DNA of 64,000 bases, taken from Trichoplax sp. H2 (taxonomy: Eukaryota > Placozoa > Uniplacotomia > Trichoplacea). Location: the NCBI GenBank assembly GCA_003344405.1, contig NOWV01000002.1:930001-994000 (forward strand), read 5' to 3'. The notes beneath the pieces are model-generated. The model worked only from the letters and a program-made list of their open reading frames with translations, made no database searches and had not been told where the DNA came from. The position numbers and the translations under genes were made by a program. Below, in pieces: positions 25,831 through 45,917 of this stretch. The stretch's first letter is position 1, and each line of letters opens with the position of its first letter.

Positions 25831-28779
25831 CATTGAATTGTAACTAGATTTCTCTCCTATTTGAACATTCTATGACGTTAAAATGAAATCTATGTAATAC
25901 GACGATTTCATATTTCTTACTTTGGCCGTCCAACATGAATAAGGGTGGTCAAAATACCGACTAAATGATTGGATTAAGGATTGTACCGTATCTGCAGCCT
26001 CCATTGTAATTATCGAAATTGACTATTAGATGGAAATTAAGTTTCCATGTTATGGGTATTAATTTCATCTCTTGACTACCACAACAGCTTGATCAAAATA
26101 TCAATCCTGAGGATAGATTCAGAATCGACTGTATTCATTAATTATTAACAGATTTTTTTACGAGATGGAAATTAAATCTGTATTTCTATCATTCTACTAC
26201 AGTAGAAATGAATACTTGAATTGAAGAGAGATGACAAGGGATGATTACTTTCAATCTTTTAGCACTCTCCTATTTTCTACTCTCATTTACTCTTCTTTTC
26301 GTGCATGGTATACTGTCTTGTTTTCAGAAGGTTGTTACACCGCTCCAATATTGTCATAGCTGTAAGATTGCACTATTCGTCAGCTGGTATAATAGTTGAA
26401 TCCTAATTTAAAATGGAAATGAACAGAAAAGAATCTGATCGTAATATCGACCAATGGACCCGTTGTTCGAATCAGTTCGCATCCACTTGAAATTTTAATC
26501 AATTTTTGGATTCCCATTTCTGGTCTGCCTTGCCCTTAATACTTGCTATGATTCGTCTCGTGTCTCATTATTGTTAATGTCTTAAAATATCCTTTCAAAA
26601 CTAGTACAATACCCTAAATACTCTGCCTGTTTTCAATTAGCAGAAAATGATGACATAAACGCACTATGGCAACGAATTACCATGCTATCTATACTGTAGG
26701 CATGTAAAATTTTAAGTTGGTTTGATTTGTAATCGTTTCTTCGCTTTACCTCACCATAAAACTACATCTTCTATCCTCAATGATATTATTAAAGCTACAT
26801 ACTGATGTAAAGTCTTACTTTCTAGCCAATCTTTTTATTTATCACCAAGTATACTAGAGCTGTTACTCCTGAAAAAGTGGACAGTTATTTTATCGTTCTA
26901 CTATTTTAATTTAGTCAAGTCGTTGTTTTTTTCTTTTTCGAAGGCTATTGTTTACTTAATTTTGCCTTGACAACCTATTAAAAGTCGCGAACGGCTATTA
27001 CCGAATTTGTTCTTTTTATAATTATCAGCAGTCTTGATTCATTAATTTGCTATTGGAGTTTAATTTACTTTGAATAACTAATCAATTTTTGACCACCATA
27101 CTGACTGTGATTGTAATATCGACGAAATTTTATACCAACAAGGTAGCAATAACTTGATAATTAGTTTTACTGTAGGTCTTTTGATTTTACTAGAGGAGTG
27201 TTACGGAGTAACTTTTAAGCAGCTGTCGTAACAGATTCCATAAGATAATCTTTCCAAGAATGTATTTACATACCGTTATCTATGATGTTTTACATATTTT
27301 TTAATAGATAACTACATAGCTTTATAATATTATCTATAAACTGATAATAAATGCTTATATCGATTCGTTATAAATTGACTGACTTTTCAATAAAGTTTGG
27401 ATTCAGTTATGTCTTAGACAGACTAGTGATGTTATTATTCCTCCTGACGATAGGAGATTGTCAGTATTTAGCTAAAAGTCGTACTGTAGGTTAATATCAG
27501 GGAGGACAAACCTGACAGTAGATTCGTAGTATAATTTCTACAATATTTTTAGCATTTTCCTCGTTACAAGTTTCGATTTGTAATAAGTAGATAAAAATGA
27601 AATAATCGATTGGATTTACTAACAAATACAGTAGTCAAAGTGAACTTTCTTTATTTCAGACACATAAACAGACTTACTGTACTACATCCCTACTACCGGT
27701 AAAGTCGTTCTCTTGCTGGACATTCTCACCTTTGCATAGCGGTAGCTGCGCCTGTATAGTTAGCACTCACTAAAAGTATCTACTATAATCATCATCTAGC
27801 TTAAATAGGATGGAGATAAAAGATAGTTTTAGCATGATGACAGAATAAGTGGGCTAATTTCGGTCAAGGCAGCGACATGAATGGATGAGTCTAAGTAGCA
27901 GCTATAAATCACTCCTGATGTCTAATGTTTAATTAACATGATTTTGTCTTATTTCACTATGTACATCATAATAGATCCATTATATATTTGTAACTAAGGA
28001 GGTTAGTAAACTGTTTACAAATACCTTTACATAGAGGCATAGTATATAGGTTTCCAGATAGAAGCAAGCACCATGATTATTAAGACTATTATAGTTCTCT
28101 AAAAGGAGAAGTTATAAATGTTTTATAGAATAATGGTAATCATAAATATGGAAAAGTGGTATACAAAAAATTGGCCATAAATTGCAGAAACTGTTTTCGT
28201 AGATCTTTCCCGGATTATCTACTTTAAGTCTATTTATTCATTGGACTTATATCGACTATACGACAAAAGTAAGCTATTCGTCTAATTTATAATAAGGACT
28301 TGGAGGACGGATATTGATTAATTATTCTAAATCTGTCATATCTAATGAACTTTGTACGGTACAGTTACCTGAGTATCCAACCGGCATTTTATGAGCCTAC
28401 TTATCCAAATCTTTTCTATCTAGCTTAGGTAGCGGTCATAATCTTAGATTTTTATCGGCTATTCTCGATCTGTTGAATTAACTAAGATTTATTAACGTAA
28501 CTTACGCCTTACTAGAATGTGTTGTAATCTTTACCTTGTTTCTGATATTGGTTTTAATTGCGGAAATGGATTAATTTTATGAACTGATTTAATTTATCGG
28601 CTAGAACTTACCTATTTGTAAACATCATCCTGAGATCGAAGCTTCTATCTTCGTTTTACTAATTTATTTTTAATCATGAATAAGTTCAAGTCCTTTATAG
28701 CGACTGATTTATCTTCAAATCTATCCAACTCCATTATTTTGATCTACTCTTAATTAAATTTTCAACTTTTTATATAGTA

Positions 28780-29950
28780 AAATTAAATCATCTCGATTTT
28801 AAGTGAATCATTTAACCTAAAATCATGTTAAATGGAGTTTTCGAACTAATCGCGGGAAGTGCCATCTATTTTCATACCTGGAGGTGCCTACCTGATATCA
28901 CAACATGATTATATAAGTTATTTTGCTCGTAGACTCCCGTCTCTGATTGAATCGTAGAATGGATAGTTTTTTTTCCTTATCGATTGACTTGACATTAGTT
29001 TACTAGGTAAATAACAACAAAGTTAAATCATCTCCTCGATTTCACATAAATTATTTGACTCAGAATCACGTTACATGAAAATTTTCAAACTAATTGCGGA
29101 AGTACCATGCTCAAACTTGGTTAGTTGCTATCGCAACAAGATATTATAAATTATTTTCCTCGGAGACTCCCGTCTTGGACAGAATCGTAGAATTGCCTAG
29201 CCTTTTCCTATCAATTGACTAGAACGGATATACTGAGTAAGTAACAAATACATTAAGAGCGAAATTAAATCATCTCCTCGATTCAAGTAAACCATTTAAC
29301 CTAAAATCACCTTAAATGAAATTTTTCGAGCTAATTGTGTCAAGTAACATACTCAAAGGTGCCTGCCTAATTACGATCACAACAAGATCTTATAAATTGT
29401 TTTGCTCATAGAACTTCTATCTTATATAGAATCATAGAAATACGTGGTCTTTCCCCATCGACTGAATTGGGTTGATTTACTGACTAAATAAGAGCAAAAT
29501 CTAATCATCTTGATTTCAAGTAAACCATTTAAACTAGAATCACGTTAAATTAAAATTTTCAAAATAATCGCTGAAAGTATCATCTGTTTGCATGCCTGAA
29601 GGTACCTAGCTAGTAACACAACAAGAACTTATAAGTTATTTTGCGCATAGACTCCAGTCTCAAATGGAATCGTAGATATGCGAATTTTTTACCTATCAAT
29701 TGACTAGGATTGATTTGCTGAGTAAATAACAGCAAAATTATTAATTCAGAATTATATTTAATGGAATCTTTCGAACTAATTGCGGAATGTATCATCTGTT
29801 TTCAAATCTGAAGGTGCCTAGCTAATATGACAACAACATCTTAAAAATTATTTTACTCATAGACTCCCGCTCCAGGTAGAATCGTCGGTATGAGTTTTGT
29901 CTTTTCCCTATCGATTAACTAAGATTGATTTGCTGAATAAATAATAATAC
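28780..29950. repeat. Tandem array of about five ~238-bp units
   Basis: Units start with AAATTAAATCATCTCCTCGAT near 28780, 29020, 29262, 29493 and 29732. Each continues through CCATTTAACCTAAAATCACG, then TTTCGAACTAATTGCGG, GGTGCCTACCTGAT and ACTCCCGTCT, and ends with GAATCGTAGA and AATTGACTAGGATTGATTTGC-like words. Similarity looks well above that of the other arrays here, and the ~238-bp phase is kept throughout. No coding content. Confidence 0.75.
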
Positions 29951-31251
29951 TGAAAAAGGCAAAAACCTATTTGTACCTTTTTAGGGAGGTCTAGTAAGAT
30001 TCAGCTGTAACTGCCTACATAAATTGATGTCTACGCCGTCTATTGAACTACTTAACCTGATATATATTAATTACGATCACTGATGTAAGTCAGTGTTTCT
30101 TAAAGTGTTTATAAAATTGATATGACTTAGATATGATCATAGGCATTAATAAAAATTTCCGTAGTCTTGTTTGATTTGATAAAATTCTATATTAGATTGT
30201 GAATATTGACTCGGTATTGTCCTACAAATCCCTCTTTTCAGGTTTTTACAACTCAATGCTATTGCAATAAACATAGAAGGAAATTTTTATTCTGTTTAAT
30301 TTGCATCATTTAGTTATGAATATAGCTATAACTCTGATATTCTTAAGGTGATCTAATTTAATATAGCTAAAGTTATGAATTTATAATAGATAGAGCAACA
30401 CTTGATATTATAAAGCCTGTTGAATTTAATTTAGCACATTTATATCGGCCGATAATTTAGATTGGATTCAGTTCTGATTGCAAATATTTTTCCGTTATTT
30501 CAATTGGACAGGATTGAATGTAGTAGTGACTTACTCAATGCTGATAAGTACTTTTCATTTTGTCTAATTTGCTTTAATTCGGCTATAGTCCAAGATACCA
30601 AGAGCTATTTTGGTTGAATGGTTAATTTGATATAGTTAAGGCGTGATGTTGTAGACTTGACTTAATATTTCTTGTTCTATCTAACTAAATATCATTCATG
30701 TACAATGATATTCATAGACAAATCTTTCCTTATCTGTTTAATTTGATGTAGTGAGTAAATATCAAGATTGCCTTTGAAGAGGAGTGATTTCATTTTATTC
30801 CGGGTGATGATTCAAGCACACATAATTTTTTATCCTCATCTATTTTTAAAACATTGCTATTATACTGCGATATTACTTTTAAATCTTGACATAAATGGTA
30901 GTATTTTTGACGCTAGAGTGATTTTTGGTCCTTGATTGTCTATTCTTAAAAATTGAATAGTTTCACGGCAATATCAGCTCTGATTTTTCCTTCAATTCTG
31001 GTTATAAATTACATCGACAACTTTATTTACCAGTTACATATTGATAGTCTATTTGACTCAAGATTCAGATACTCATGATCATTTGAGTCATTTTTTTAAT
31101 TCTATTTCATAGTAATATCGAGGATTAAATATCTGCTCTTTTCGATTACAGATCGATCTTAACGGACTAATTATCTTTATAAAATTGGAAAAAAAGAGCT
31201 TACATATCAACAACCGGCGTTGAATAAAGCTTTTAGGACTAAATCTAAAAA

Positions 31252-34200
31252 ATGGTAAGTTCTCAAGAAAATGAAATATCTATAAAGTAACTCTCGTTGG
31301 AACAGTAGTGATAGTGTGAAATTATCTCTTATTATTCAATTTTCCTTTCCAATTCAGTCTTTAAAAAGTTCTCGATTGTTATTGCATCATCCTTTAGTTA
31401 TATATGTCACGTAGCGAACGTATACACTATAACTAATTTAGAGCATCAGATGCCGTGCAGTCAAAATATAAATAATTTAGATCAATTTCTCATCATACCG
31501 ATATATTTCGTGATATAATTTTTTGCAACCAATTAGGACAGATTTTATTTATTTTTAGATTAATCTTGACTCTTAATGCTTTTACATTTTTGTTATATCG
31601 TTATAAATATGAACAGTATGGATTAATTAATCACATCATTCAAGCACTACTGAAGACTAAATTCGGCAATGAATTCTGGGAAAAAATTAGGTGAATAATT
31701 TGCCCCCAGCAACTGGATAATCAATTATGAATAAAATAGTGAAAATTTGGCCATTGTAGACCATATAAAAGTCGATAATTATATCTTTTAGGTTAATTTT
31801 ACCTGATTGTACCATTATTTGTTAATATAGGTATTCTCATATATGACCGATAATATACAAGACTATCGATAGGCTAGCTTTAACCGATATTAATAGCTAA
31901 ATATCGTAGAGCATATGAAAAATAATGATATCAATTTAGATCAATTTGATCTTTATATATCATCATTCACCTGTATATTCTTGTACAAAATTAATAATCT
32001 GCAAGACAACATAAGATTTTTTTTAATAAACAGTGATATATTCAATGCATCTCTTTAGAGAATATATAAATAATTGTAGATTGATAACCTACCAGACTGC
32101 AAGATAGTTTTGACTAATAATACATTCATATGGTAAAATTAAAATAATAAGTATAGTACATCTGTTAAAAAAATTTATATATTTAGTGATTTTTTTCCCC
32201 ATGCTGATTTGTAGAAATAAGATGGGTCATTTACCTGATGAATTTGAAATTCAAAAATTATATGATGATAAGGTTACTTACGACATGGTTAAAAAAACTG
32301 CTCGAGATACAGGTAATCAGTTTTTGAAAGGGAGTATCCATCCTAACTTGGCTCTACTGTACTGTATAATTATTGCGAATTATCTTTAATTCCATATATA
32401 TTCTGTTCTGTTTATCAATAACCCTTAGCTACTTCACATTTATAACCGTCCCTATCATTTATGGATCACCCATGATGCTGATAATTACACATTTTGTTTA
32501 TTTATACATATGCTTCTCTTGTATTCTTCTTGCTGCTATATACAGTATTAAGTATATCGAATTATATTGCTCGCATATTTTATTTATCATCATCCTTTAT
32601 TTCTTTATATTTTGTAAATATGGCTTCTATTTATGAGTTATTGCTGATTACAGTATTGGAAAATTGCATAACTTACTTCTAAATACCTATTCCTTTCTTC
32701 ATATTTCTCAGGATTACACATATCAATTTAGTGCTACTAAATCATAAATTACACGATCTACTTCATTTACATATCATTCTTTTTTCTATTCTTCGATAAT
32801 TATAATTGATACTGCAGTTGATTTAGTACTAGTAATCTCCAGTTATATGAGCTACTTATTCCATTTATCATCTTTCTCTTTGCCTTTGCATATATTTTTT
32901 TGCCGTTTGTTTAGGATTGATAATATTAAATCATGTAACATGTTCCATTAATACTTAGCACCACAACGTTTTATTTCAGATTAGCAATGTTAAATGAACT
33001 GATTTCATTACTGATCGTTAAGTCTATCAATATAATTTATCATTCATATAGGATTAACGGTAGATGAAATTTTTGAATTGATCGGCCCCTGTTGGTTGGA
33101 TTGGATCGAAACTAGCCCTTACGCTACCTTAATTCACGTTATTGGCCCTAATTTATATTGTTTATTAAATAATTTAAACACATTATATAATCACTTAGGA
33201 ACGTCATTTACTCATATGATGCCACCTGAATTTAAATGTCAAGAAACACAAGATCCACAAGTTTATCGGCTTCATTATTATTCTAATCGTAAGCATTTAA
33301 AGGGTATGGCTATCGGCATTATTAGAGATATTGCACGTAGTTTATACAATTTAAAGATTGACATTACCGTCTTATACGATGGCATTGCTGAAAATCGTTT
33401 AGCTTATAAAAATCATATTATATTAGAAATCCATGAACTTGGCCCATACAATACTAGTCGGCCAATGAAAGCAACTATTAGTTCAGCTGAATTAAAATTA
33501 TTAACATCGACCGATAGTTTAGCTTGGCATCTTGGTGAAGATGAGAGTAATGGTTGTTATATTTCTGATCAAATTTTTAATAGTATCTTTCCCTTTCATA
33601 TCGTATTCGATAATGAATTGAAAATTAGAAGGATTGGTAATAGTTTAGCCAAGAAATTGCCTCAAATCCAATGTAATAGCAATTATCGTCCACGTCTCAA
33701 TGAGTTATTTCAATGTTTAAAACCACCCTTAATGTTGACATTAACCAATATATTAGACAATATCAATAGCGATTTTATTATGGAAGCAATTGATCAAGAA
33801 AGTCTTGGGCATTACCAAACATTTCAATTAAAGGGGCAAATGATTCGATTGGTCGATAATAATTCATATATTTTATTTATGTCATCACTTGTAGTTAAGA
33901 AATTAGTTGATTTAAAACGGCAAGGGTTTTATATTAGTGATTTTCCACTGCATGATAAAAGTCGTGATTTACTATTGCTTCAGCAATATCATCAAGTAGA
34001 GCAAGATTTAAACGTACAAGTAGAACGATTAACAGCACAATTACACCAAACGACAAGATTACTTCAAGCTGAAAAATCAAAAGTGAACCAACTGATGTCA
34101 TCCATGATGCCTGCAGCGATGCAAAAATTATATCAAGATGGACAAATAGTACGAGCACAAAATTGTCCTCAAGTTAGTTTATTAGTGGCTAGTTTGATTG

Positions 34201-37200
34201 GTGTAACAACGTTATGCCAGGAGAAAGATCCGGTTGAAATCATCGATTTTTTAAATATATTATTGGCTCAATTTGACAGCTTGCTAGATACTTCATCTAT
34301 TTATAAAGTAAGTGTCATGATTATTTACTTCTTTATATTTAGTTATCAATTTAGAGTAAAAATTTTTCATTAACTATATCGATGTTTTCGTCCAGTAACA
34401 TCGTAAAGAATGAAATTAAATTTAGTAGCTATCCATGTATTTCATGTATTCGAATCTTGTAAACTTCCTTTTCACTATTGGCTATAAAAAAGTACGAATT
34501 ATTGCGTTGAAAGAGAATCATTTAAGCCGTAGAATATTATTAGTCTTAATTTAACTATCAGTTGATAGTAAATAGTAGCTTAATAGCGTGCAGGAATATC
34601 AACGTAGGCATAATACAAATAAGTTTGAGTTTACTACTAGTACTCTGTATTGCAAGTGTTTTACTATGTCACAAGTTCTTCCACTCCATCCTTAAATGTG
34701 CAGAGATGTCGATAGTAAATTTTTCTGCACAATTAGAACCCGATAAAGCAATAATGCTAATTTAGTTAAAAGTGAGGAATCTCTGCAAATTAGAGTAGCT
34801 CCTGGATCTGATTGCGTACTATATCCTTTCTAACTGCTATACTTTATGCAATTAAGCATTCAGTTTCAGAAGTTATTATTATAAAAGAAATTGCTGTTCA
34901 CTAATATACGAGGCTTTTAGATAACTTTACAAGAGCGACAGGATAATAAACAATTTAGCTCCGAAAATAATCATTAACAGATAGATCGCTAGTATCTACT
35001 TAATTTTTCTAATGAATAATGCATTAGCTACTCTTTAGCAGATCTAATCGGAGGAATACTTGCTATACACATTATCGAATACATCAATGTCAATTTAATA
35101 AGACGATTACTTTTTAGTAGTTACTATTCTGTCATTAGATCAAAGCAATTTAGAAATTTACATGGCTTAGTGAATATTTACAATATTATTAAAATATTTG
35201 TACCCATTTATTAAATTTATAGTGTATAATTTGTTCTATTTATTATGCCTATAATTAGATTGATGCAATCACATGAATTACTAGATGAATATTTAAAACA
35301 TTTCTACAGACAGCAATGTCAATTTACTAAAATCACACGAGATTATTCATATCAATTTTATTATTTAATCAGGTTGAAACAATTGGTGACATTTATATGG
35401 TCATTAGTGGATTATCGCAGTCACGAGACGATCATGCTGAGATTGTTGCTCAGTTAGGATTGAATATGCTCGATCAAGTGGATTCCTTATTGTCACTTGA
35501 TGATAATCGTTCTATTCAGGTAAGCCTTGCTAAAGTGAAAGCCTAGTGAAAGTTGTATCAAATAGTAGACTACAAGATTATATTGTTGAGTAACATTAAG
35601 GCTAAAGAATGTATATAGATCATGATTTTTGATATATGACGCAGTTGTACTAGCATTTTTGCACATTACCTATAAGATATTGACGCGTCCCTAGATATAA
35701 AGTATAAACTGATCATGTTCTACTACTAATTTAAAGAACAATTGATAGCTCAAATTTTATAACTATAGTTCCATTTTATATTGCCTATGATTAAAGCTTC
35801 GAATAGGTATCCATTCTGGCTCGGTAATTACGGGAGTCATCAAAAATGCGGTACCTCGATATAGTGTCTTTGGTAATGCAGTTAAATTTGCTGGTCGCAT
35901 CGAAAGTTATGGAGTACCTGGAACCATCCACATTAGCTCGGCAACACAACAGTAAGATGTTGATTCATGACGATTAGAGAATAAGTCAGAATGGATTTCA
36001 ATTGCAAATACTGTAGTTAATTTAAAAGCTTAGTTAGAAATGGATTATATAGAGTGAATTAAGTAACAGAAACTGATATAACACAAAACAAACCATATTC
36101 TCTAAGATGTAGGAAATCAAAACAAGAGCAATTCTAACATTATAAATCTAAACAATCAGTAAAAGCTGAGTTAAATGATACGTCTTTTAATCTATAAAAT
36201 GTATCATACGCGTGTAAATAAGAGCTCATATATCGACTTGCATAGCTTTAAACAAAGTTAGAATATGAAGAGAAGATGTAACCAATGGCAGATAGAATAA
36301 ATAAAAGTAGATTCCCAGATAAAATTAGCACATGCAGTTAATAACCATAATCGATAGCCAATAACCATGGCCAAAAATAAATCAGTCTACCGATTACGAC
36401 TTAAATTTTATTGAACGCCTTATAACAAAACTTGTTCTTCTAATGGTAATTAGAGTGTAGATCACACATGTAATTTTATGATAGCAGATTTTATCACCGA
36501 TTCTCTATCGTTTGAAAAACTACGTAGTAGTACAACAAGCTCTGGCAAACAAGGAAAACTTCCTACAATAGCAGATCTTAGAAAGAAAGAACTAAGAACA
36601 ACAATAACAGAAAAGCTTAACTGCTTAAATACGTTATCTAACTTGTTTAAAAATAAAAATTGCGAAAAGCATCACTTAACACTTATAAAACTTAATATGA
36701 GAATAAAATTTTATGATTAATATCATATTCTATGAAGCTGAAATCAACATACTTGAATTATCATAAACATTACATTTATATATACCTATTATTGTCAATA
36801 GTCCTAGATTTTGCTATTATTTTTAAGTTATGTCTAATTCACATCTATATAACAAGTTGACAACAATAGCTTATCCAACAGCTCCACTGCACGCCTCTAC
36901 ATATTTTTTAATTTATCAATTATAAAGCTATATCTTTGAACAATATTTAATTACTATCGAGATTGTAAAAATGAGATTTAAAGAATTATAGTTGTAAATG
37001 ATCATGCAGTATATTATCTTTACACAATAAATTTTATTTATAGAAGCGTTATTAATTACAAGATATTTTTGACCACTAACACTAATATTTAATATCGAAA
37101 CTCTGGATATATCATCATTTATTTAATCCATACATAATACAAAGTGTTTTATTTTTGCAGGTTACTCAAAGGTAACGAACAGTTTCAATTACAAGAACGA

Positions 37201-37746
37201 GGTGAAATGATAGTCATCGGTAAAGAAGTCACGAAAACCTATTTTGTCTTACGAAGAAATCAAGTTAGTATCACAGAAGACATTATTGCTGATTCCAACG
37301 ACGGTCAAAGTGATAGAGACAGACCGGTAGAATGGACAATTACCTATAAAAGTTTACAAATTACAGATTCCAATTCCTCATCATTGAAAGCAGGCCACAA
37401 AAAGTATAGCAAAATACTAAATCCTCGCAATCGTTCAAATGGAATCGAAATCAATAATATCAGTACTAATTATCAAAATCGCGATAGCGGAGATAATGTT
37501 TCTAGTAATCAACAAAATTTATTAAATAATAATAATGTTGGCTCTCCATCAAGCACTACACCAATCGTTAATATCATTTCAGATGTCCCTGTTAATCAGC
37601 TTATGAATTCTACATTAGAAGAATTTAGTAGTGATGCGGGAACGTGCACGACAACAATCGCATTTGAAGATAATTTAGATTCCAAAAATCGAAAAGTTGT
37701 TGACACTGTTGCTGGCTCTAAAACTGCTATTTGCAACATCGCCTAA
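31252..37746 (+). CDS. Soluble-type guanylate cyclase subunit (HNOB-HNOBA-coiled coil-cyclase), beta-like but with altered haem and catalytic residues
   Basis: Cytosolic cyclase subunit of the NO-receptor family (GTP to cGMP as a dimer). Seven coding exons: 31252-31254 (the ATG alone, then GTAAGT), 31617-31690, 32215-32312, 33052-34307, 35373-35519, 35797-35951, 37161-37746; 772 aa. HNOB starts [12 protein letters not shown], as in beta subunits. The YxSxR haem-propionate motif is intact (Tyr134, Ser136, Arg138), but Tyr104 sits where beta1 has the proximal ligand His105. HNOBA shows FPFHIVFD and LKGQM, with [19 protein letters not shown] leading into the coiled coil. Cyclase domain: [45 protein letters not shown]. 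The first metal Asp of alpha subunits is absent (VASLIGVT), and beta1 Cys541 and Asn548 read Ser and Lys. A ~140-aa Asn/Ser-rich tail follows the cyclase fold. Could be a regulatory or redox-type subunit rather than an NO sensor (inference). Confidence 0.9.
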
Positions 37747-39431
37747 TACGCCAATTTTATTAGTGATTTATAACCGAAATCGATGGCCAAAATATTCCGC
37801 GTTTCAAGGTTTAATTCAATGGCTAGCTCGTTTAACTTATAAATTTAATTTATGAATTTATAGCTATTTATTCCGTAGCTTTGCTGTAGTTACTTGCAGA
37901 TAATAATCATTGCAAGCTGATTTATTTTACAGCGGTATATTAATTAATAATCAATATTCTTGTGATATTAACAATCATTTAATAGCAATATAAACTGTAT
38001 CTTAGTTGCTCATGTTGATGTATTGCGGTAATAATCATCCTAGCATCACTTACATAGTCTGGGTCAAATCTGCTAGGTGAATTAATGCTGCTCAATAATT
38101 GACTTTAAAATGAATTACCTGCTATTCATACGTAAATATTCCTTGTATAGCAGATAAAATTGTATTAGTTTGATAATAATCACTCTTAATATTCTTGAAA
38201 ATTATTTCCAATGTTAAATAATGATAATTTGGATGACGTACAAGTATTAACTATAATTTCTAATTACCATAGCTGAACCTCTTCCATCTATATAGCAGGT
38301 TAAATTATCAAATTAAAATTCTATTAGCTATCGTATTCATCATTAATAGCTCTAAAAGGCTGTCTATTGGGCAATTTTTATACTAAGTTTGTAAAGGGAT
38401 CGCAAATAAAATGTTGCTACGTAAAATAGCATATACACAAGTAACATAATAAGAATACTTACGTCGTATGTGTAAGCTTACAACAAGATATATTGTGTAG
38501 AAAAGAAACTAAAACTTGAACTTACGAATTTGGGTAGAATTTCCAAATATTGTAAACGTAAAATATAAGAAATAAATGACATGTATATATATATTTATTT
38601 CTGATATAGCAGAATGAAGAATATTCAATTAGCATTTATGAATTAATAGAAATTATCTAGTGGATTCCATAAAATATTTAGAACTTGTATTTACCTCTCT
38701 GAAGCATCTACGATCACATATGATTAACTAGTAGTGAGTGATATTATTTCGAAGATCTTCACCTAGAAATCATTTAGATATCTGCATATGGGTACAAAGT
38801 AAAACCTTATCATGCCGCCATCAAAGTTACTGTAGATGTATCAATAATGAAATTAATAAATCCGAACCATTATAGCCCTTAAAATATTAAATTTCTACGT
38901 GCAATAATTAATAATGTAATTTGACCCGACTTAGAAACCATAAAAACGAAATAAGACTTGTATTAATTCCAGTATTTTAGCACTGCAATCAAGACACTTC
39001 ATCTAAATATATTAACAGTAAAAATCCTCACCAAGAAAATTAATAGCAAACAATACCATAATTGGGGTGTGCTTTTACTCGCTTGAGTAACTAACATACT
39101 GTTATAATAATGTAGCTATTCCATATCAAATCTCAATACGTTGATCATCTTAGTTTAGATGATCTGGTTAATCATAAAAATTGAGTTATTTGCGAATATA
39201 CAAATCACATAACTGAAAAAATTTAAACGAGAATATCAATGTACGATAACTCGCACATATATGAAATAAAGATTTATTCACTAATCATATACTTATTACA
39301 TCAGCCTAGTAGAGCAATACTCATTCGACGTCGGTCTTAACGAAATATTTTGCGTTGCAGCGAAATTTTTATAATCACTCCATGATTTTAAAGATAAAGC
39401 CTTGCAAAAATATCATTGCAAGGTGGCATTT
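37747..39431. other. Tail-to-tail spacer between the cyclase and FER
   Basis: AT-rich 1.7 kb with no coding, repeat or RNA signature that I can see. Confidence 0.55.

Positions 39432-45917
<6,486 letters not shown>

Larger units (their letters stand above)
18683..31251. other. 12.5-kb gene-poor tract
   Basis: Between RNASEH2B and the cyclase there is no long open frame on either strand and no recognisable exon chain. Contents I can support: a weak two-exon small ORF at 19020-19246, degenerate tandem repeats at 24840-25830 and 28780-29950, and diffuse weaker similarity at 30290-30760. The rest is AT-rich single-copy-looking sequence. It may hold distal regulatory DNA or non-coding transcripts; nothing in the sequence decides this. 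Confidence 0.6.

Noticed and set aside
32373-32682. Two overlapping hydrophobic frames in a cyclase intron
   Set aside because: Pyrimidine/AT-rich intron sequence (32313-33051) read as Ile/Tyr/Phe-rich peptide; no splice or start support.
36478-36720. 80-codon ATG frame inside a cyclase intron
   Set aside because: Lies wholly within the intron 35952-37160, with no recognisable motif and no separate promoter signal; AT-rich chance frames of this size are expected.
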